Positions 26,198-39,041 of a stretch of 64,000 nucleotides of DNA are shown here, in pieces. The stretch is from positions 89,721,047 through 89,785,046 of the forward strand of contig JACSVZ010000004.1 of the NCBI GenBank assembly GCA_014706295.1. The letters are read 5' to 3'. Position numbers and translations under genes: made by a program. The notes under the pieces are model-generated. The model was given only the letters and a program-made list of their open reading frames with translations. It did not search any database and had not been told where the DNA came from. Within the stretch, counting starts at the first letter, position 1, and each line of letters opens with the position of its first letter. The stretch is from Lycocorax pyrrhopterus obiensis. Lineage: Eukaryota > Chordata > Aves > Passeriformes > Paradisaeidae.

Positions 26198-28344
26198 GAT
26201 GTATGTGCATGCTGTGAATATTGTTTTTAGCTTTAGAAGTTAAAAGATCAAGCTTCAGGTAATTCCAGGAATATGGATGTTTTTGCAACCTTGTTTTACT
26301 CCACTGTTAACATTTTTAAGAAAAAGTTTCTCATTCCACAGGAATATAATATTTTTCTATGGGACCTGTGTTGAATGTGTGTAAATAATAGTGTTTTGAA
26401 TTTTTCCTAATCTGTATTTACAACACATTATAAGATATACTTTGGAAATGGAATCACTAATTTTCTCATGTTTTTATTTTTTTCTTATTGCTTATCTGTA
26501 TAAGATCTGAGTGCTTCAAAAATAGTTATGAACTTAGTACTAAAGTATACTTTTAGAGATAGACAATAAAATCACAGCAAGATTCTTGTTGAAAGTCTCC
26601 ATGGAATTTGTGTGCTTGGAATTTCCAAATTGAGAAATGTAGGAACCTGATTCTTACAGGATCTCAGTTTATTTAAGCACTTTATATATTCAATGCACAC
26701 CTTTCACTGATTTCAGATGCATCTCTTGAGTATGCACCACTTGCTTTGCTCAGAATCCAAAGCATAAAGTCAGATACCCTAAAAATGAAAAACATATAAT
26801 TAGTGATCAGCTACTAAAAGTTTCCATTAAACAACTTTATTGATACCAGATATGATCTGATGAGGAAAGACAGAAACTAACTTCCAATCCACAGGCAATC
26901 TCCTACCATGCCAAAAGTTAGGTCCCCCTTTCTCCTTTGATAGTGTTTGCCTCATTAAAACTCACATTTCAATGTCTGTAAGAAATTTAGTCCTACTGAC
27001 AAATGTACTTATCAAACCCACACAGCCTCTCCAATCATTTGTTATAATATGGATTTTGTCTCAATTACTTTTCTTTCTGTTTTCTTCTGTACCTTGTCCT
27101 GGTTGTTTTATTCCCAACTAGTCAGTCCCTATGACTACAGCTAAACAGAAATCCATCTTCTGGTTTTCAGGGTAACTGGCCTGGCATCACTGACAGGGTG
27201 CTTTTGTCCATCCTGTTTGATGGAAGAAATCAAAAGTTTGTACTATTTCTCCAAACCTGTCTAGGAGCATAGAATCTGAAAATTAAACAGGACAAACAAA
27301 TATGGAGCAGCACTCAAGTTTTCCCTAGTTCTGTTTCGTTTATATGGACATGTTCCAACTGTAGTCAGACTTTTCATCCTGATCTCCTTTTCCCTTGTGG
27401 CTTAGTATCATCTGTGCACTTTCTTATTCCCAAACTTTGACATACGGTTCTTCTTCTTTTTTTTTTTAAGCTTGCCCTTTCAGTTCCAGTCCCCCTTTTC
27501 ACAGCTCTTTAGTAATTTTGTCTTTTTGCTGTTTTGTTTCTGATAGCACTGCTAATCATAAATGACGGCCAGCAGCTGGCACTACTTGATGAATTCAATG
27601 TCTAATAGCAGGGAAATCTCACAGGAGCTCCTCTATGATCAATGCCAGTTCCTCTGAAACATGGTTGCAATCAGATCTGTCTTCTTTTTCTTCTCCATCT
27701 TTATCTGCCTGTCAGTCTCCTTGTCCCTTCAAACCTAAAGCTTCTCAGGTAATCTCCATCTTCTTTCAAATAATCTTCATCTTCTTTCACATCCTATTTA
27801 ACCATCTGGCTTCCATTTTCCAGCTTTTTTTGCAATAGCCAGTCCCCATTATCTCATGCCAACTTTTCAATTTTATTCTCAGGTCCCATATCCAGGTCTT
27901 CATTTATTCCGAAAATAAATCCTAAACAAATTTTACTACCAAAACATGAGAAACAACATCAGAGATGGGAGGAAGAAAATACAGGACCTCCTGTTCAGTG
28001 AAAATCCACACTTAGGTTGCTTTAAAGTGATCCTGGAAATGCATGTTGAGAATCTTAGTTTGCTTTCAAAGGATAATGAAAGTGAACAACATTTTTTTTT
28101 TCCTTCTCTCTCTTCATTCTAATATCAAAGTCTTTGAAGAAGGCATCTTTTAGGAAAAAAGCCCAAACTTTTCTTCATATTTCTGAATTAAACATGGTAA
28201 AATTTCTCACTTGGAATCTGCTACTATCTATAGCTGTCAGGAAAAGTTAGTTCGGTGATAAAAGCTGGAAAACTCTGTTCTTCAGGCTTTCTGTAGCCTT
28301 CTTAACATGCCCCAAGAATCTAACCGCAGTTTAAACTGAGTTCA

Positions 28345-29014
28345 TGTCTTGGGGGGACTTTATGATGTGTATCCCCTGTCATCTGCCCTATGCCAGACAT
28401 GAATCCTGTGCCTTTCTGTGCCTTTAAGCTGGGTCCGAGGGAAAGGGGGGGAAGCCGAGTGAATTCTTCAGCATGGTTTGTGTTCAAGGACTCACAGACC
28501 CCACCGCGTACTCACCGCTGCAGAGCCGAGGAAGCACCTTCCTGCTTTTCCCCAGCTCTCAGCTCCTTTTCTCAGGAGAGAGATAGAGAGTTAGAATTCT
28601 TTGCTTTCTAGCTAGCCTGCTAGCTGAGGCAAGTAAGTTTTCCTGGGACTGTGGCTTTTTCTTCTTCTCCTGGAACTGTTCAGCTCCAGTCCGGAACACC
28701 ATCACGGGGAGGCCCCACACTGCAGCCCGGAGGGGCCCACGCCACACCCCAGCTCTGGACAGAGCAGAGCCACATCTACAGAAAGGACTCTGAATCTAAC
28801 AGGTCTTCTTCAGAGCGAGAGGTTTTATTATTTAACATTATTCATTCTTTTTGGTGCCTGCATGCACCTTGCTTGTTAAATAACCAGGTTTTTTTCTCAC
28901 TTTCCTCCAAGAAGTTCCTTTCCAAACCTGGTGCGGGAGGGGCAGCTGAAATCCGCATTCTATTAGAGGACGTTCTTTAGGACATTTCCTCCCATCTTGT
29001 CTCAAACCAAGACA
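28345..29014 (+). mobile_element. Solo LTR of an avian endogenous retrovirus, family B, plus strand
   Basis: A 670-bp plus-strand relative of the LTRs at 8805-9433 and 58853-59489. It starts TGTCTTGGGGGGAC, continues 'tgtgtatcccctgtca' and 'gtgcctttctgtgcctttaa', and ends CTCAAACCAAGACA, which aligns without gaps to the family end. Its ends TGTCTTGG and CCAAGACA are perfect 8-bp inverted repeats. The segment 'cttgttaaataacc' near 28871-28885 corresponds to the AATAAA region of the other copies but now reads AATAAC. The 5-bp flanks are GTTCA and GCACA, a decayed duplication at best. Internal divergence is larger than between the two minus copies, so it is an older insertion or a sister subfamily. 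Confidence 0.85.
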
Positions 29015-30436
29015 GCACATGAATGTAACATACATCAGAGAAATGCTCTTTTGTAAATCAAGGCTAAGTAACGTTAATGAAAAGAGAATCTAGCTTTGTT
29101 GTAGAGTGGTTGTAAGTGAAGAAGCAATTTTGTAACTGATTTTGTTAACTGTAATTAAAAAAGCTTTGATATCTCTTCTAGATTTTTGACTCATTAAGTA
29201 GAGTGAGTTTTTCTCTAAGCAGAACACAGCTCACAGGCTGCTTTATAAGTCCTTTTCTCTTCTTATCTGGAGGCCCATGATATGCAGACTGACATGGGAT
29301 AATTGGAAATCTAGCCTTCTCTTTATTTTTTACTTATGCTGCCTTTTGCTATTTTCTTTCCTTGAGAGTCTAACAGCAGAAAACATTTTTATTCTTTTTA
29401 ATGGCATGGAAAACAATATCCACTGTTTCCATTCCACAGTTGCTGGAATGGAGGTTTGTTGAAGTAGTAGCAAAGTCCTTACAAAATGTTACTTTGGTGC
29501 TGCATGTGCAAGAGCAATAAAAGAAGAAATCAAGGGTGGGTCAGACCAGTGAATCTATTTGGAGGAAGGACAGCTATGTCTTCAACACAGCACTTCAGTT
29601 GGAAACATTTTTCATTTGTCTTCCCATTTCTCTGCTGTACAAATGGGAATGGGGCTGGCCAGCTGCCTTTTGTTTTGCCTCTCAACTTCTAGCAGACAGG
29701 AAACTGGATTTTTTTAAATTTCTCTATTTAATTTCTAGGAAAAAAAAGTATGATATCTTAAGTGTTCCTTTTTAATTTTTTTTTCTGGTTTTATGCATAA
29801 GTACAATAATATGTAGGACAACTTCCTGCTATCTCTTATGGTTAATCTAGGTAGTAACTTAATCTTGCTTTAAAAGGTGTGAGATGGAAGTTCATTTTCC
29901 AGAAACTGATTGGCGGAAAGCCTTTATGTGGTGCTGTGTTGTCTGCTTTTCTGATTTAGGCCAGTGCCACCTTGTATATCTTTGTGCTCCATGGTCAAGT
30001 GCGTTACTGAGTTTATTTTATCATTGAGTGTGCTCTTTATATGATCTTCTGGCATATTTTATCTGTGTTTTGTACTTAAGAAAAAAACACCTCTAGTTCG
30101 TCTTAGTCGTGCTAAGACTTCCCAGTAATCCTATAAAAATGGCCATACAACCATGCAAATCCTTGGCCTATCAAAAAGTACAAAATAAAATAATTAAACA
30201 AATACCAACAGATTTCTTTCTGAGAGACTACCAGCTCACAGTAATTCCGTTTTCACTGGAATGTTCCAAAACGGGGGAGCTGCTATTGCATAACACATAA
30301 CAATGTGCAGTTTACTAGCCCAAAACTTGGAAAAGTAATGAAAATAGCTGTAATCTTATAATTTCCTAGCAAAGCGCAAAATTTTGTGCCAATCACCCTA
30401 TTCCTTGGCAGCAGCACATGAAACTACTATAGCATT
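29015..30436. other. Unique-looking DNA, no gene supported
   Basis: AT-rich. Frames at 29277-29775 and 30109-30300 are short and unrecognised. No repeat family seen. Confidence 0.5.
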
Positions 30437-30939
30437 GTAACTACCACAGTCAGGCAGTAATTAATCACACTAGGCAAAAATCCCCACCTTGTCCACACAC
30501 CCATAAGGAGCAGGGAGAGGTGATGGTGGGTGTGGAACCCAAAGAACACCCTGCCCTGTTTGCCCTCAGGCCCTCTCAGGAGCCTTCAAACCATTAAAGG
30601 ACCATCTCTGCAAGCCCAGAGAAGAACAGAGGCACAAAGGTCGTGGGGAATGCAAATTAAGGACTTGGAAGGAGGCACATACTATCCAGGTCCTCACCAG
30701 GCTTGTCCCAGGACAGTCTCAGCTCCAAGGTTCTTGCAATGCAACATACAAGATCAGTCAAGAGGAGAAAGGCTCTGGATGACCTTCAGGACTGAGGAGG
30801 TGGTAACTGCCTGGGAATACATTATGGAAAGCACAGAAGGAGCATTTTGGAATTGCACAAGACTCAGAGGAGGAACCAAAATGGGAAAAGGGGGGCTTAA
30901 AGGATATTTGAGGGAGAAATAAGTATAGCAAAATAGAGG

Positions 30940-30949
30940 TATAAAAAGG
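30940..30949 (+). promoter_or_regulatory. TATA box
   Basis: TATAAAAAGG on the plus strand, an exact match to the core promoter consensus. Initiation would be expected 25-30 bp downstream, near the start of the GT-rich segment. No transcript evidence is available. Confidence 0.5.
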
Positions 30950-31504
30950 ATGTGTCACTTGTAGACAGAGGTGGTCAGTGTTCTCTGGCCATGCCCTGCG
31001 TCTGATCAGTTCGATCCGCACTATCTTCTGCTGAAACTCCAGTCCTAACTTTTGTTGGATGAGGGGCTCTCTATTTGGTGTGCACCTGTGTGTGTGTGGA
31101 TCGGAGTGTCAGCCCTGGAGTGGGAGCAGGGCCAAAGCACATGTGTGTGTGGGGCAGCAACTGGACTGAATGTGGGTGTGTGAGTGAGGGTGAGTGCTTG
31201 GGAAGATCCAGATGCATGGGCTGGTGAGTAGGCAACATGGCCAGGGAGCCAGGAGGGGACTGCATGAGGAGCTGGCTTGTAGAGGGCTGGAGAGTCCCAG
31301 ATATCTTCTGGAGAGATCACAGGGTCTGAGGAACAACCATCTGCTGCTGGTATGTGCATGTGTATTGCTCTGTGTGTGTCTCTAGAGGTGAGGCACTTGG
31401 GGAGGGTGAGGATTCAGGACCACACCACAGATGGCCTGTGTGTCCAAGGACAGATACTAGGGGATCTATAGTGTGCGGGGGAAGGGGGAGGATTGAGGCA
31501 GAAT

Positions 31505-31533
31505 GGGGGAGGGCGGGGGTGGGAGCAAGGGGG
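31505..31533 (+). promoter_or_regulatory. G-quadruplex-forming motif
   Basis: Five G-tracts of three to five bases with loops of one to five bases: 31505-31509, 31511-31513, 31515-31519, 31521-31523, 31529-31533. More G-runs lie just upstream at about 31477-31488. This satisfies the usual four-tract, short-loop rule, with the G-rich strand on the plus strand. Confidence 0.7.
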
Positions 31534-32040
31534 TCTCTAACAGTAACTGATATGAACCTGCAGCTGGTGGGGCTCACATGACAGATGCCAATAACTGGAG
31601 AGACTGGGATACAGGGGCAGCTGCTGGGTATACTGAGTGTCTGAGCTGAGCTTCTGCAGGCATCCACACTGTACCTCCAAGCATTTCCCACTACCAGACC
31701 TTCATCATAATCAGCCAGAGAAAAGATGAGGCACCGGTGTTCTTTGTGTTGATGTGAGACCTGATCATGTCTGTGTTGTTCTGCGGGGCCAGCTCTGTGG
31801 ATATACACGTGTCATATATGTATGTTTGTGTATGGACCTACTGATAATACATGCTGAGCCTCACTGCTGGTTAGATCTGGGGCACAAAGCTGCAGCAGCA
31901 TCAGCTCTACCAGACTACAGATTGAGTCTCCTCTTAACTACTTATACTGAGTTAAGAAACAAATTGTGCATGTTTGGCATCAAAAAAGTATCTAGATATC
32001 TCCCCCAATTTGGGGAAAATCTGGGAAATAAAACCAAAAA

Positions 32041-33214
32041 ATAAATGTATCACTTGAATATAAGCCAGTGCATTACATTAAAATTAGTCCTTTGTGTTCT
32101 CTGAGAACACATTAACTTAAGGCTGTTGCTCAAGGAATTACCCCTTTGTACATTTTTATTCTTAATCTACTATTGTCCCAGCTGAGCTGGTTCAGGGAGG
32201 TAAACCAGTAGTAAACAGCTAGGTCTCTAAGGGGCTCTGCTTTCTGCTGGTTTAGCTCTGCTGTTAGATCTGAGCACACTGAGAGGAGCATGAGGACTGT
32301 CAAAAGCCTTGTGCAAGGAGCCTGTGGAGGAAGCAAATTAGGTAGCTTGCAGCAAAAACCGACATTGCCCCAGCTTTGCTGCAATGCAATGGTAGACAAA
32401 GTTTTTCTACTTGTTTTCTTTTCAACTTTTCTTCTTGAGAGAGAGATTTTCTTATGTCTCAGTTTAGTTCTTATTATGTTCTGGAACTACAGAAATTTTC
32501 TTCTGTGAGCACTTACATCAACATCATTGGTCATGTACCTTTACCAGCTATCCCATCTAACATTGTTGCAGCAAGAACTGGGACTTCTTTTCGTGACCAA
32601 GGTGACTGGAGAATAGTGGTAGGAACACTAGAAGCCTTTGGTAAGAACATGCATTGTATACAAGTATAGATGAACATAATAAACTGCAAGAGATATGATA
32701 ATTTTATTATGGGGATTAATAGACTCTCCACAAATGTAAATTTTAGACTTCTTTTCTATATTATTGTCAGTTAGTAATCTCTTCTACTATGTGTTCATTT
32801 TAAGTTAGAAGATAAAGAAATAACTTTAAAAACAGTGAGTAGATCCAACATATTCAGCAATCATTTCTGTTATATATATATACAAAACTTCTCATTTTTC
32901 AAATACAGCCTCGTAACTCATTAGTAAAAAGTAAATGATTTCTATAAGAGTAAGTAAAATAGAATAAAAGACAGTATTAAATTGGAAAAATAAGGAAACA
33001 ATTTTAAGTATTCAATGTATGCCTTTATTAAAAAAAAAAAAACCCTATGTATGCCACAGATTCTTTTCTGATTGTCTTCCTTCTGTGTATTTTTCAGTTG
33101 GATTTTATTTGGTCTGGGAATTGTTGCACTAATCAATCATTATGGCAGAAGTAAGTTGAATACGATCTGAGAAATACCATAGCATGGATCTTAGAACATC
33201 ATTTTGTCTTCAGT
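32041..33214. other. Unique-looking DNA, no gene supported
   Basis: Mixed composition, slightly richer in GC near 32200-32400. The frames at 32290-32669 are unrecognised. There is a short TA run at about 32873-32883. Confidence 0.5.
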
Positions 33215-33490
33215 CTGCTCCAAGGCAGTATTAGCACTCCTCCTGACAGATATTTTTGTTTAACCTTTTCTTAGGGAATTTTATGATAGACCTCCCTAGG
33301 CAATCTATTTCCATGCTTTATAGTCCTCACCAATGGAAATACCTCCTAATCTGATGCCTTTTTCTGCAATTTTACCTTTTTTTTTTTTTTTTAACATAGT
33401 TCATTAAATATTACCTGCCCTCAGCCCTTTCTCCTTCAGGCTAACCATTATACTTTCTCTGCCTTTCTTTTCTCCATAGTCTTACTTTTT
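33215..33490 (-). mobile_element. Ancient CR1-clade LINE remnant
   Basis: The plus strand reads a worn reverse complement of an old CR1 3' region. 'ctcctcctgacagatattt' comes first, then 'gacctccctaggcaatctat', 'acctcctaatctgatgcc', 'ttctgcaattttacc' and 'cctcagccctttctccttca'. These follow the normal order of the element. A T16 run has expanded inside it at 33377-33392. No coding potential remains. Confidence 0.72.
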
Positions 33491-36400
33491 TAGAGTTTCA
33501 ATGAAAGTCAGGGATTGAGAGACTTTGGACATCTGATCAACCTTTACCTCATTTATAGCTTCCATGAAATACAATACCTGCACCTGATTACGAACCTCCA
33601 TAAGAGGCCATAATAATACCAGAAGAAAGTGCAACAACTTGTAAACTATGCTCTTGTTATTCATTTTGGTATGCGTGCCATTTGTTTCTATAGTACTGTA
33701 CATAAATATGGTACATAGACATCACACCCTAAGTTTAGCTTGTGATCCCCTATAACCTCCTTTACTCAGACTTGACTGTGCAGTTGACACCTATTGGTGC
33801 AGTCAATTACTCCTGCTTAAAGAGAGGAAACTTGCAGCTGTTCTTATCAGATCACTTTCTATTCTAAGTTTATTTCTTCAATTTCTTAAGACTCTTTTGC
33901 ACTCTGATCATATTTTGCCATGCTTTTGCAGCCCCTCCTAGTCTAGTTTCATCTGTCTTACTCTCTATTTCATCACGGAGGTAATTTGTGAAAGTATCAT
34001 CACACCTTAATGAGGCATATAAGATACCAGACAAAGAATTTTAGCCGTGATTGTAGCTGTAATATCTTTATTAGAAATTCAATTAGTAGTGATGCATAGG
34101 TATGTCATGTTTGCTGGATTCATCTCAGAATAGTGAAGCACAAGGTACAGACATCCTGCATTCTTATTCATGCACAGAAATATAAGCAGTAAGCACAAAG
34201 AGAGTGTGAAATCAGGATTTTGGTAAAAGGAAAAATGCTACAAACACCCCAAATCATACCAAACACATATTTTAGACACCAACGCAATTAGTGCTTAGAC
34301 TGACTTAAAGTTTTGATCTTGATCTAGCTGCACAGCATTTCTAACAGTGACTGAATAAACACCAAAGCAGCTTTATAAATTCGCCCTTAGTCTCGCTCTC
34401 ATTTTGTAAACTTTCAGCAGATTTTTGGATTGCATCAGACCCCACCAAAGCCATAACTGGATCTATATGAAAAGCTTTTTCTTTTTTTTTTTCCTTCTTT
34501 TGTTTTACTACCTTAGGTACTTAGTCATGTCTGGCATGCTTCTGATTTTTTGTCTCTTCTTGATGAGATCTCTTGTATCACTCGTCACATTTGTTGATTA
34601 TCTCTCTTGACCATGCCAAGCAGACCCTCAAGAAGCAGCTTTCCTTCAGGAGAAGCATTTACCTAGCCGTGAGAGCAGCAGTCAGGACAAGGCAACCAGC
34701 AGCAATCTCTCAGCAGCCAGCACAGATCTGTATTTCTTTAACCTTCTGGGCACTGAAGAGGTTTTTTGGGAAAGTGAGAAGCAGAAAATATTAGCTTTTT
34801 AGACAGTATTTAGTGCAATCTTAAAGAGTAACGGCATCCAATATACCAACAGTAAGCTGGCAGACATGACCAAGAAATTATGGGATCCTTGTGATTTTCT
34901 TGAGTGTGATTAGATGCCAGGAAGAAAACTGTGGCACTAGAGGCCTCTGTTTAGGTACTTGAATTAAACCGAGGTCATGTGAGTATGCCAGTTTCTAGTC
35001 TTAGTCTGTTGCGTGAGGAGCTTACCGTCAGTCACTTACAGCAATCAGTTCCCTGATTGCAATGATTTAGTTCTTGTTGAAGAAAAATGCTAATAAATAT
35101 TTATAATATCCAAAATATACACTGTAATTCAAAATGCTAATAAATACTGACATTAATTAAAAAATAAACTAATTTGCATCAACAGTAAATTTGAAATATA
35201 ACACTCTTCTTTCCCTTGTATACATAATCTAACTGCATGTTGAAATGTTCTTTATATAAAAATCTGATATATTTTATGTCGTAGATTGCATTCATCTTAG
35301 GTTGCATTTATTAGAGAAAACCCTCTGTCTGTGAAGCACGTTGTCTTCTATAAGCAATCTATTTTCTTGGATCTTTCAGGAAGGCCAAAATGTTTTTCTC
35401 TCTCTTCTGTCCATCTTTTTTTGACCAGTTCTTTAAACTTAAACATTTCTAATTATTTGGGAGATACTAATAGACACCTCAATTCAACAATCTTATTTCT
35501 TTGGAGATAAAATATCAGATCATAGATCATATTTTCTGTTAGATACGTTGATTCATACCTTGGTGTCTCAAAAAGGAGTAACACTCCCTTATATTTTTTA
35601 ATTTTGCCTTCACTGTTCAATGTGAAGTATATTTCATATAAATCTTGATGTTGTTCAAATACTTCATATAGGCATTTAAAGGGATAAGTGTGTGTAGCTC
35701 TTTACTAGCCTTTGGCTGAGACCGGACATGATGGTAATTAGCATTTCTGTGATGATAAAATCTTGAGAGTCATTTCAGCTGCTTTTAATATTTTTTTTTC
35801 CTCTAGAACATAGTAAACTTTTACTGAAATATTCTTGACTGAAATTTTTCACTTATGACATACCTAATGTTCCTTTCAAAGTTTCTGGTATGTTATTTAG
35901 AAACCTAAGAGAATGTTTTTTATATTTTCCATCCATACCAGTCTGTATGCTTTATGCTGGTTGCAGGTCACCATCTTCTGAAACATTTTCATGAAAACAC
36001 AAATCACATGAATTGCAGTTTCATAGTAAAAAAGTAATTCTGGATGCTCAGGGCTTTTTTGGATGTCCAAGTAAGAACTATTAAAAAAAAAAATGATTAA
36101 TTTCTCATACTGTTTGCAGCTGTTCAGCTTAGGTGTTCCAATCTATCAGCCAAATACATTTATAATGACAGCAGAATTATATTTACTTTCATTATAAGGA
36201 AGTTTTGTCCTTGATGAAGGTTTCTAAGGATGTCCTTATGTTGGATACTACGATATTTGATTTTGAAATAGGTTAACTTGAAAGGTGTTGCTAGTGAAAT
36301 TGGGTGTTGTTTCTTTGAGATTCTATTTGATACTGGGTTTTATTCTGCAGGATGGCTTGAAGCCATAGGTGAATTAGTATTTCTGCCAAAGGAGACTTTC

Positions 36401-38610
36401 TCTCAAAGGAGATTGTATGTATACCTGACTGTGAAAACCAGTACATTAACTATGGTCTTTGGTAAAATTTGCTTCAAAGTGTCAGTAGGTGATGGATGGT
36501 TGTGTTAGTGGGTAGACTTTTATGAAACCCTTTCATATTTTTCCAGTCTCACTCTTTAACAAATCCCTTTTAAAATTTGTTGAAAACTAAAATCCAGGTG
36601 TAAAAGTAAACAGCTCCATTAAGGTCATGAGATTAGGAGTGAGTTAAATCCAGGCATTTTTTTAAAAGCCAGGCACAAAATTAACCACAAGCAAATACCA
36701 TCACTCACACTGTGCACTGTTCCTCATTCCGATTAAATGTAATCTTAATGTTAATTGCCTTATAAAAACTCTGTAACAGATTTCTAAAATGTCCATTTAG
36801 TTGAAGTGTTTCTTCATTTTTTTTTTCTTAAAAGAAATCAAAACCTTTATGGAGAGCTGCTTCTTTGAAGCCAACATGTTCTTCCTACCATGAAGATATA
36901 AAATGCTAATTAGGTCCTAAGCTGTTCTGAATGATTCGATTAGACTTCTTCTATATCCTACTTCTGGTTACACCTTGGATTTTCTTGACTTTTCCTCTTT
37001 TTTTTTTTTTTTTTAACTATAAAATGGCAATACTGACATCCAGTGTCTAGTTAAATTAATTGCAATTGAGTAGTCCCCCAGGGTACTCCAGGTGCAAATC
37101 CTCTATACCTCACATATTTTCTAGGTGTGTTTAAAGATGACAGTGCATCCTACAAAGTAATAGAAACAGCCTCCTAGAAGATAATTTGTGCAACTGAAAG
37201 ACAAGGGAATGAATAAAAATGTTGATAAATATCACCACAATGATGAAATAAGTTACTTCATATGAAGCTACGAAGTTGTATCACTACCAAAAGGAATTCC
37301 AGTTTAAGTTTTACAGGTAGAAGAATGTATTTTTTTTTTCCCCCAGATTTTCTTTAATTGACAAAATCTCTTCAGCTTCATAAGTTTAAGCTTTTATTTC
37401 CACTTTTTGAAACATTCACTTTTTTCCCCTCAAATAGTGTTTATGCATTTTAAAGCATCTGCAGGATTTAAGCAATGATAAAGAAGGCCTGTGAGAACAT
37501 AAGAAGAAAAATGACAAAACAAAATTATTTTGGCCATCCTGGGAACTGTGTGCAAATCTACTTTGAATCCAAAAAAATACTTCAATTGGAAGCAAAACTA
37601 TTGGGACTCATGAAAGCAAAAGAAGACCTTGCTATATGTCTATTCATCAAAGGAGTTCAGCTTGTTTTCTATTTCTTAGAAGAGTGTTTTACTTAATAAT
37701 TCATTAAAAAGTTTGCTTTACATCTCTCTAGTATTCTTTGCTACATCTGTCTCACTTTTTACAAAAGAGTTTCCTTTTTATTGAAGAAATAATCAGTCAT
37801 GGGACTGATTCTCTTGCTTGGTGGGTATGTAATATTTCCAATATATGGCACAATTATATTTTGGACTTTGCTTTAGCTAATCAGGCTTTCAAAGTTGAAG
37901 AGTATCAAAAGAAGACAAAGAAAAAAAATACAAGAAAATATTGTCTAGTCTTTTTTTTCAGGACTAAGTAAACTAAATTAATTTAGAAAGAAGATTGAAC
38001 TCAAATCTCTTATTCTGGCGCATTGGTGGAAGAGAGGGAATATACACCATGGCCCTGCAATGAATGTGAATATTTGCTTTTCTTAAAAATGAATGAAAAT
38101 GAAATGTTTCCTTTTGGATTAAATAGGAATTTTCAATACAGATCTTAAGGAACAAATTTTACCTTGATTTTTTTCAGAAAATTACTTGTGATCCTTGTTG
38201 TTCATTGGAGTGTTCATGATTGAGTGCATTGAAATGGCTATACAGTAGTGCTTAAAGAGAATTTTTTACTCATTTAAACTATTCTATATAATGCCAGATT
38301 TTTTTTCAGGGAATGTTTATATTGTTTCAGCTGCCAAGCCATTTGCCTCTGTTAGTTGGGGTTTTTTCATATTCTAGTACATACAATGTTTGATTTATTA
38401 ATCCAGTTCCAGAAATGTTTGAAGACTTCTCTAAGTTATAACAAAGTAATAGCATTCAGGAAGCACTTCTTGATATACAAAATGAGGTCCCGAATACTTT
38501 TAAAGTTTCAGAGAGAAACTTGGTAAGAAAAGCACATTATTAATTAAAGTATTACCATTAAAAGACAACGTATTTATGCATGAAAGAAGGGCTAGGCTTG
38601 ATAGGAACTT
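33491..38610. other. Unique-looking AT-rich region, no gene supported
   Basis: Over 5 kb without a recognised element. Frames at 34425-34794, 36278-36508 and 37475-37971 have no domain, signal or paralogue that I recognise. There is a T17 run at 36998-37014. Hidden small exons cannot be excluded. Confidence 0.5.
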
Positions 38611-39035
38611 TGCCATGGTTTAACCCCTCAGCAAGCAATCACAGTCAGCAACAAAGCACCCACAACTGCTCACTCACTTCCACACCAGCAGGATAATGGA
38701 GACAATTGGAAGAGTAAAAGTGAGAAAACCCAAGGGTTGAGATAAAGTCAATTTAATAGGCAGGGCAAAAGCCATGCACACAGGTGGAGTAAAACGAGGA
38801 ATTAATTCACTGCTTCCTATGTCAGGCGGGTGTTCAGCCATCTCCAGGAGAGCAGGGCCCTGTCACACATAATGCTGACTTGGGAAACCAAACACCACGG
38901 CTCCAAATATTCCCCCCTTCCTCCTTCTTCCCCCAGTTTTATACATTGAGTATGATGTCACGTGGCATGGGATATCCCTTAGGTCAGTTTGGGTCAGCTG
39001 TTCTAGCTGTGTCTCTTCCCAACTTCACCCGCACC

Positions 39036-39041
39036 CCCAGC
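39036..39041. repeat. Target-site duplication, left copy
   Basis: CCCAGC immediately before the TG of the nested LTR; it matches 39348-39353 exactly. Confidence 0.9.

Larger units (their letters stand above)
15380..28344. other. Long unique-looking AT-rich region, no gene supported
   Basis: About 13 kb with no CR1 or LTR that I can see, only simple repeats and two short tandem duplications listed separately. Open frames of 60-111 codons (for example 16297-16587, 17145-17447, 19602-19868, 21638-21889) show no domain, signal or codon pattern that I can defend. Small exons of a host gene with long introns could still be hidden here. Seeing them would need comparison with other birds or transcript data. 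Confidence 0.5.
30437..32040 (+). mobile_element. Candidate LTR-like or promoter-bearing repeat, unclassified
   Basis: A roughly 1.6-kb stretch whose composition departs from its AT-rich surroundings. The left part (about 30437-30940) is purine-rich and ends in a strong TATA box (TATAAAAAGG at 30940-30949). Then comes 'tgtgtcacttgtagacagag' and a GT/G-rich segment (31080-31560) with CpG-poor TG repeats and long G-runs. The first plausible polyadenylation signals are AATAAA at about 32031-32036 and again at 32040. The TATA-body-poly(A) order is what an LTR or a short transcription unit would show. I recall similar sequence being repeated in bird genomes but cannot name a family. Frames across it, such as the antisense 163 codons at 31317-31808, are simple-sequence artefacts. 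Edges are approximate. Confidence 0.42.

Noticed and set aside
31317..31808. 163-codon antisense frame
   Set aside because: It is antisense to GT/G-rich low-complexity DNA and reads as proline, serine and histidine strings.
34573..34794. 73-codon frame with basic residues as a small gene or exon
   Set aside because: No recognised motif, splice context or second copy; length is within chance.
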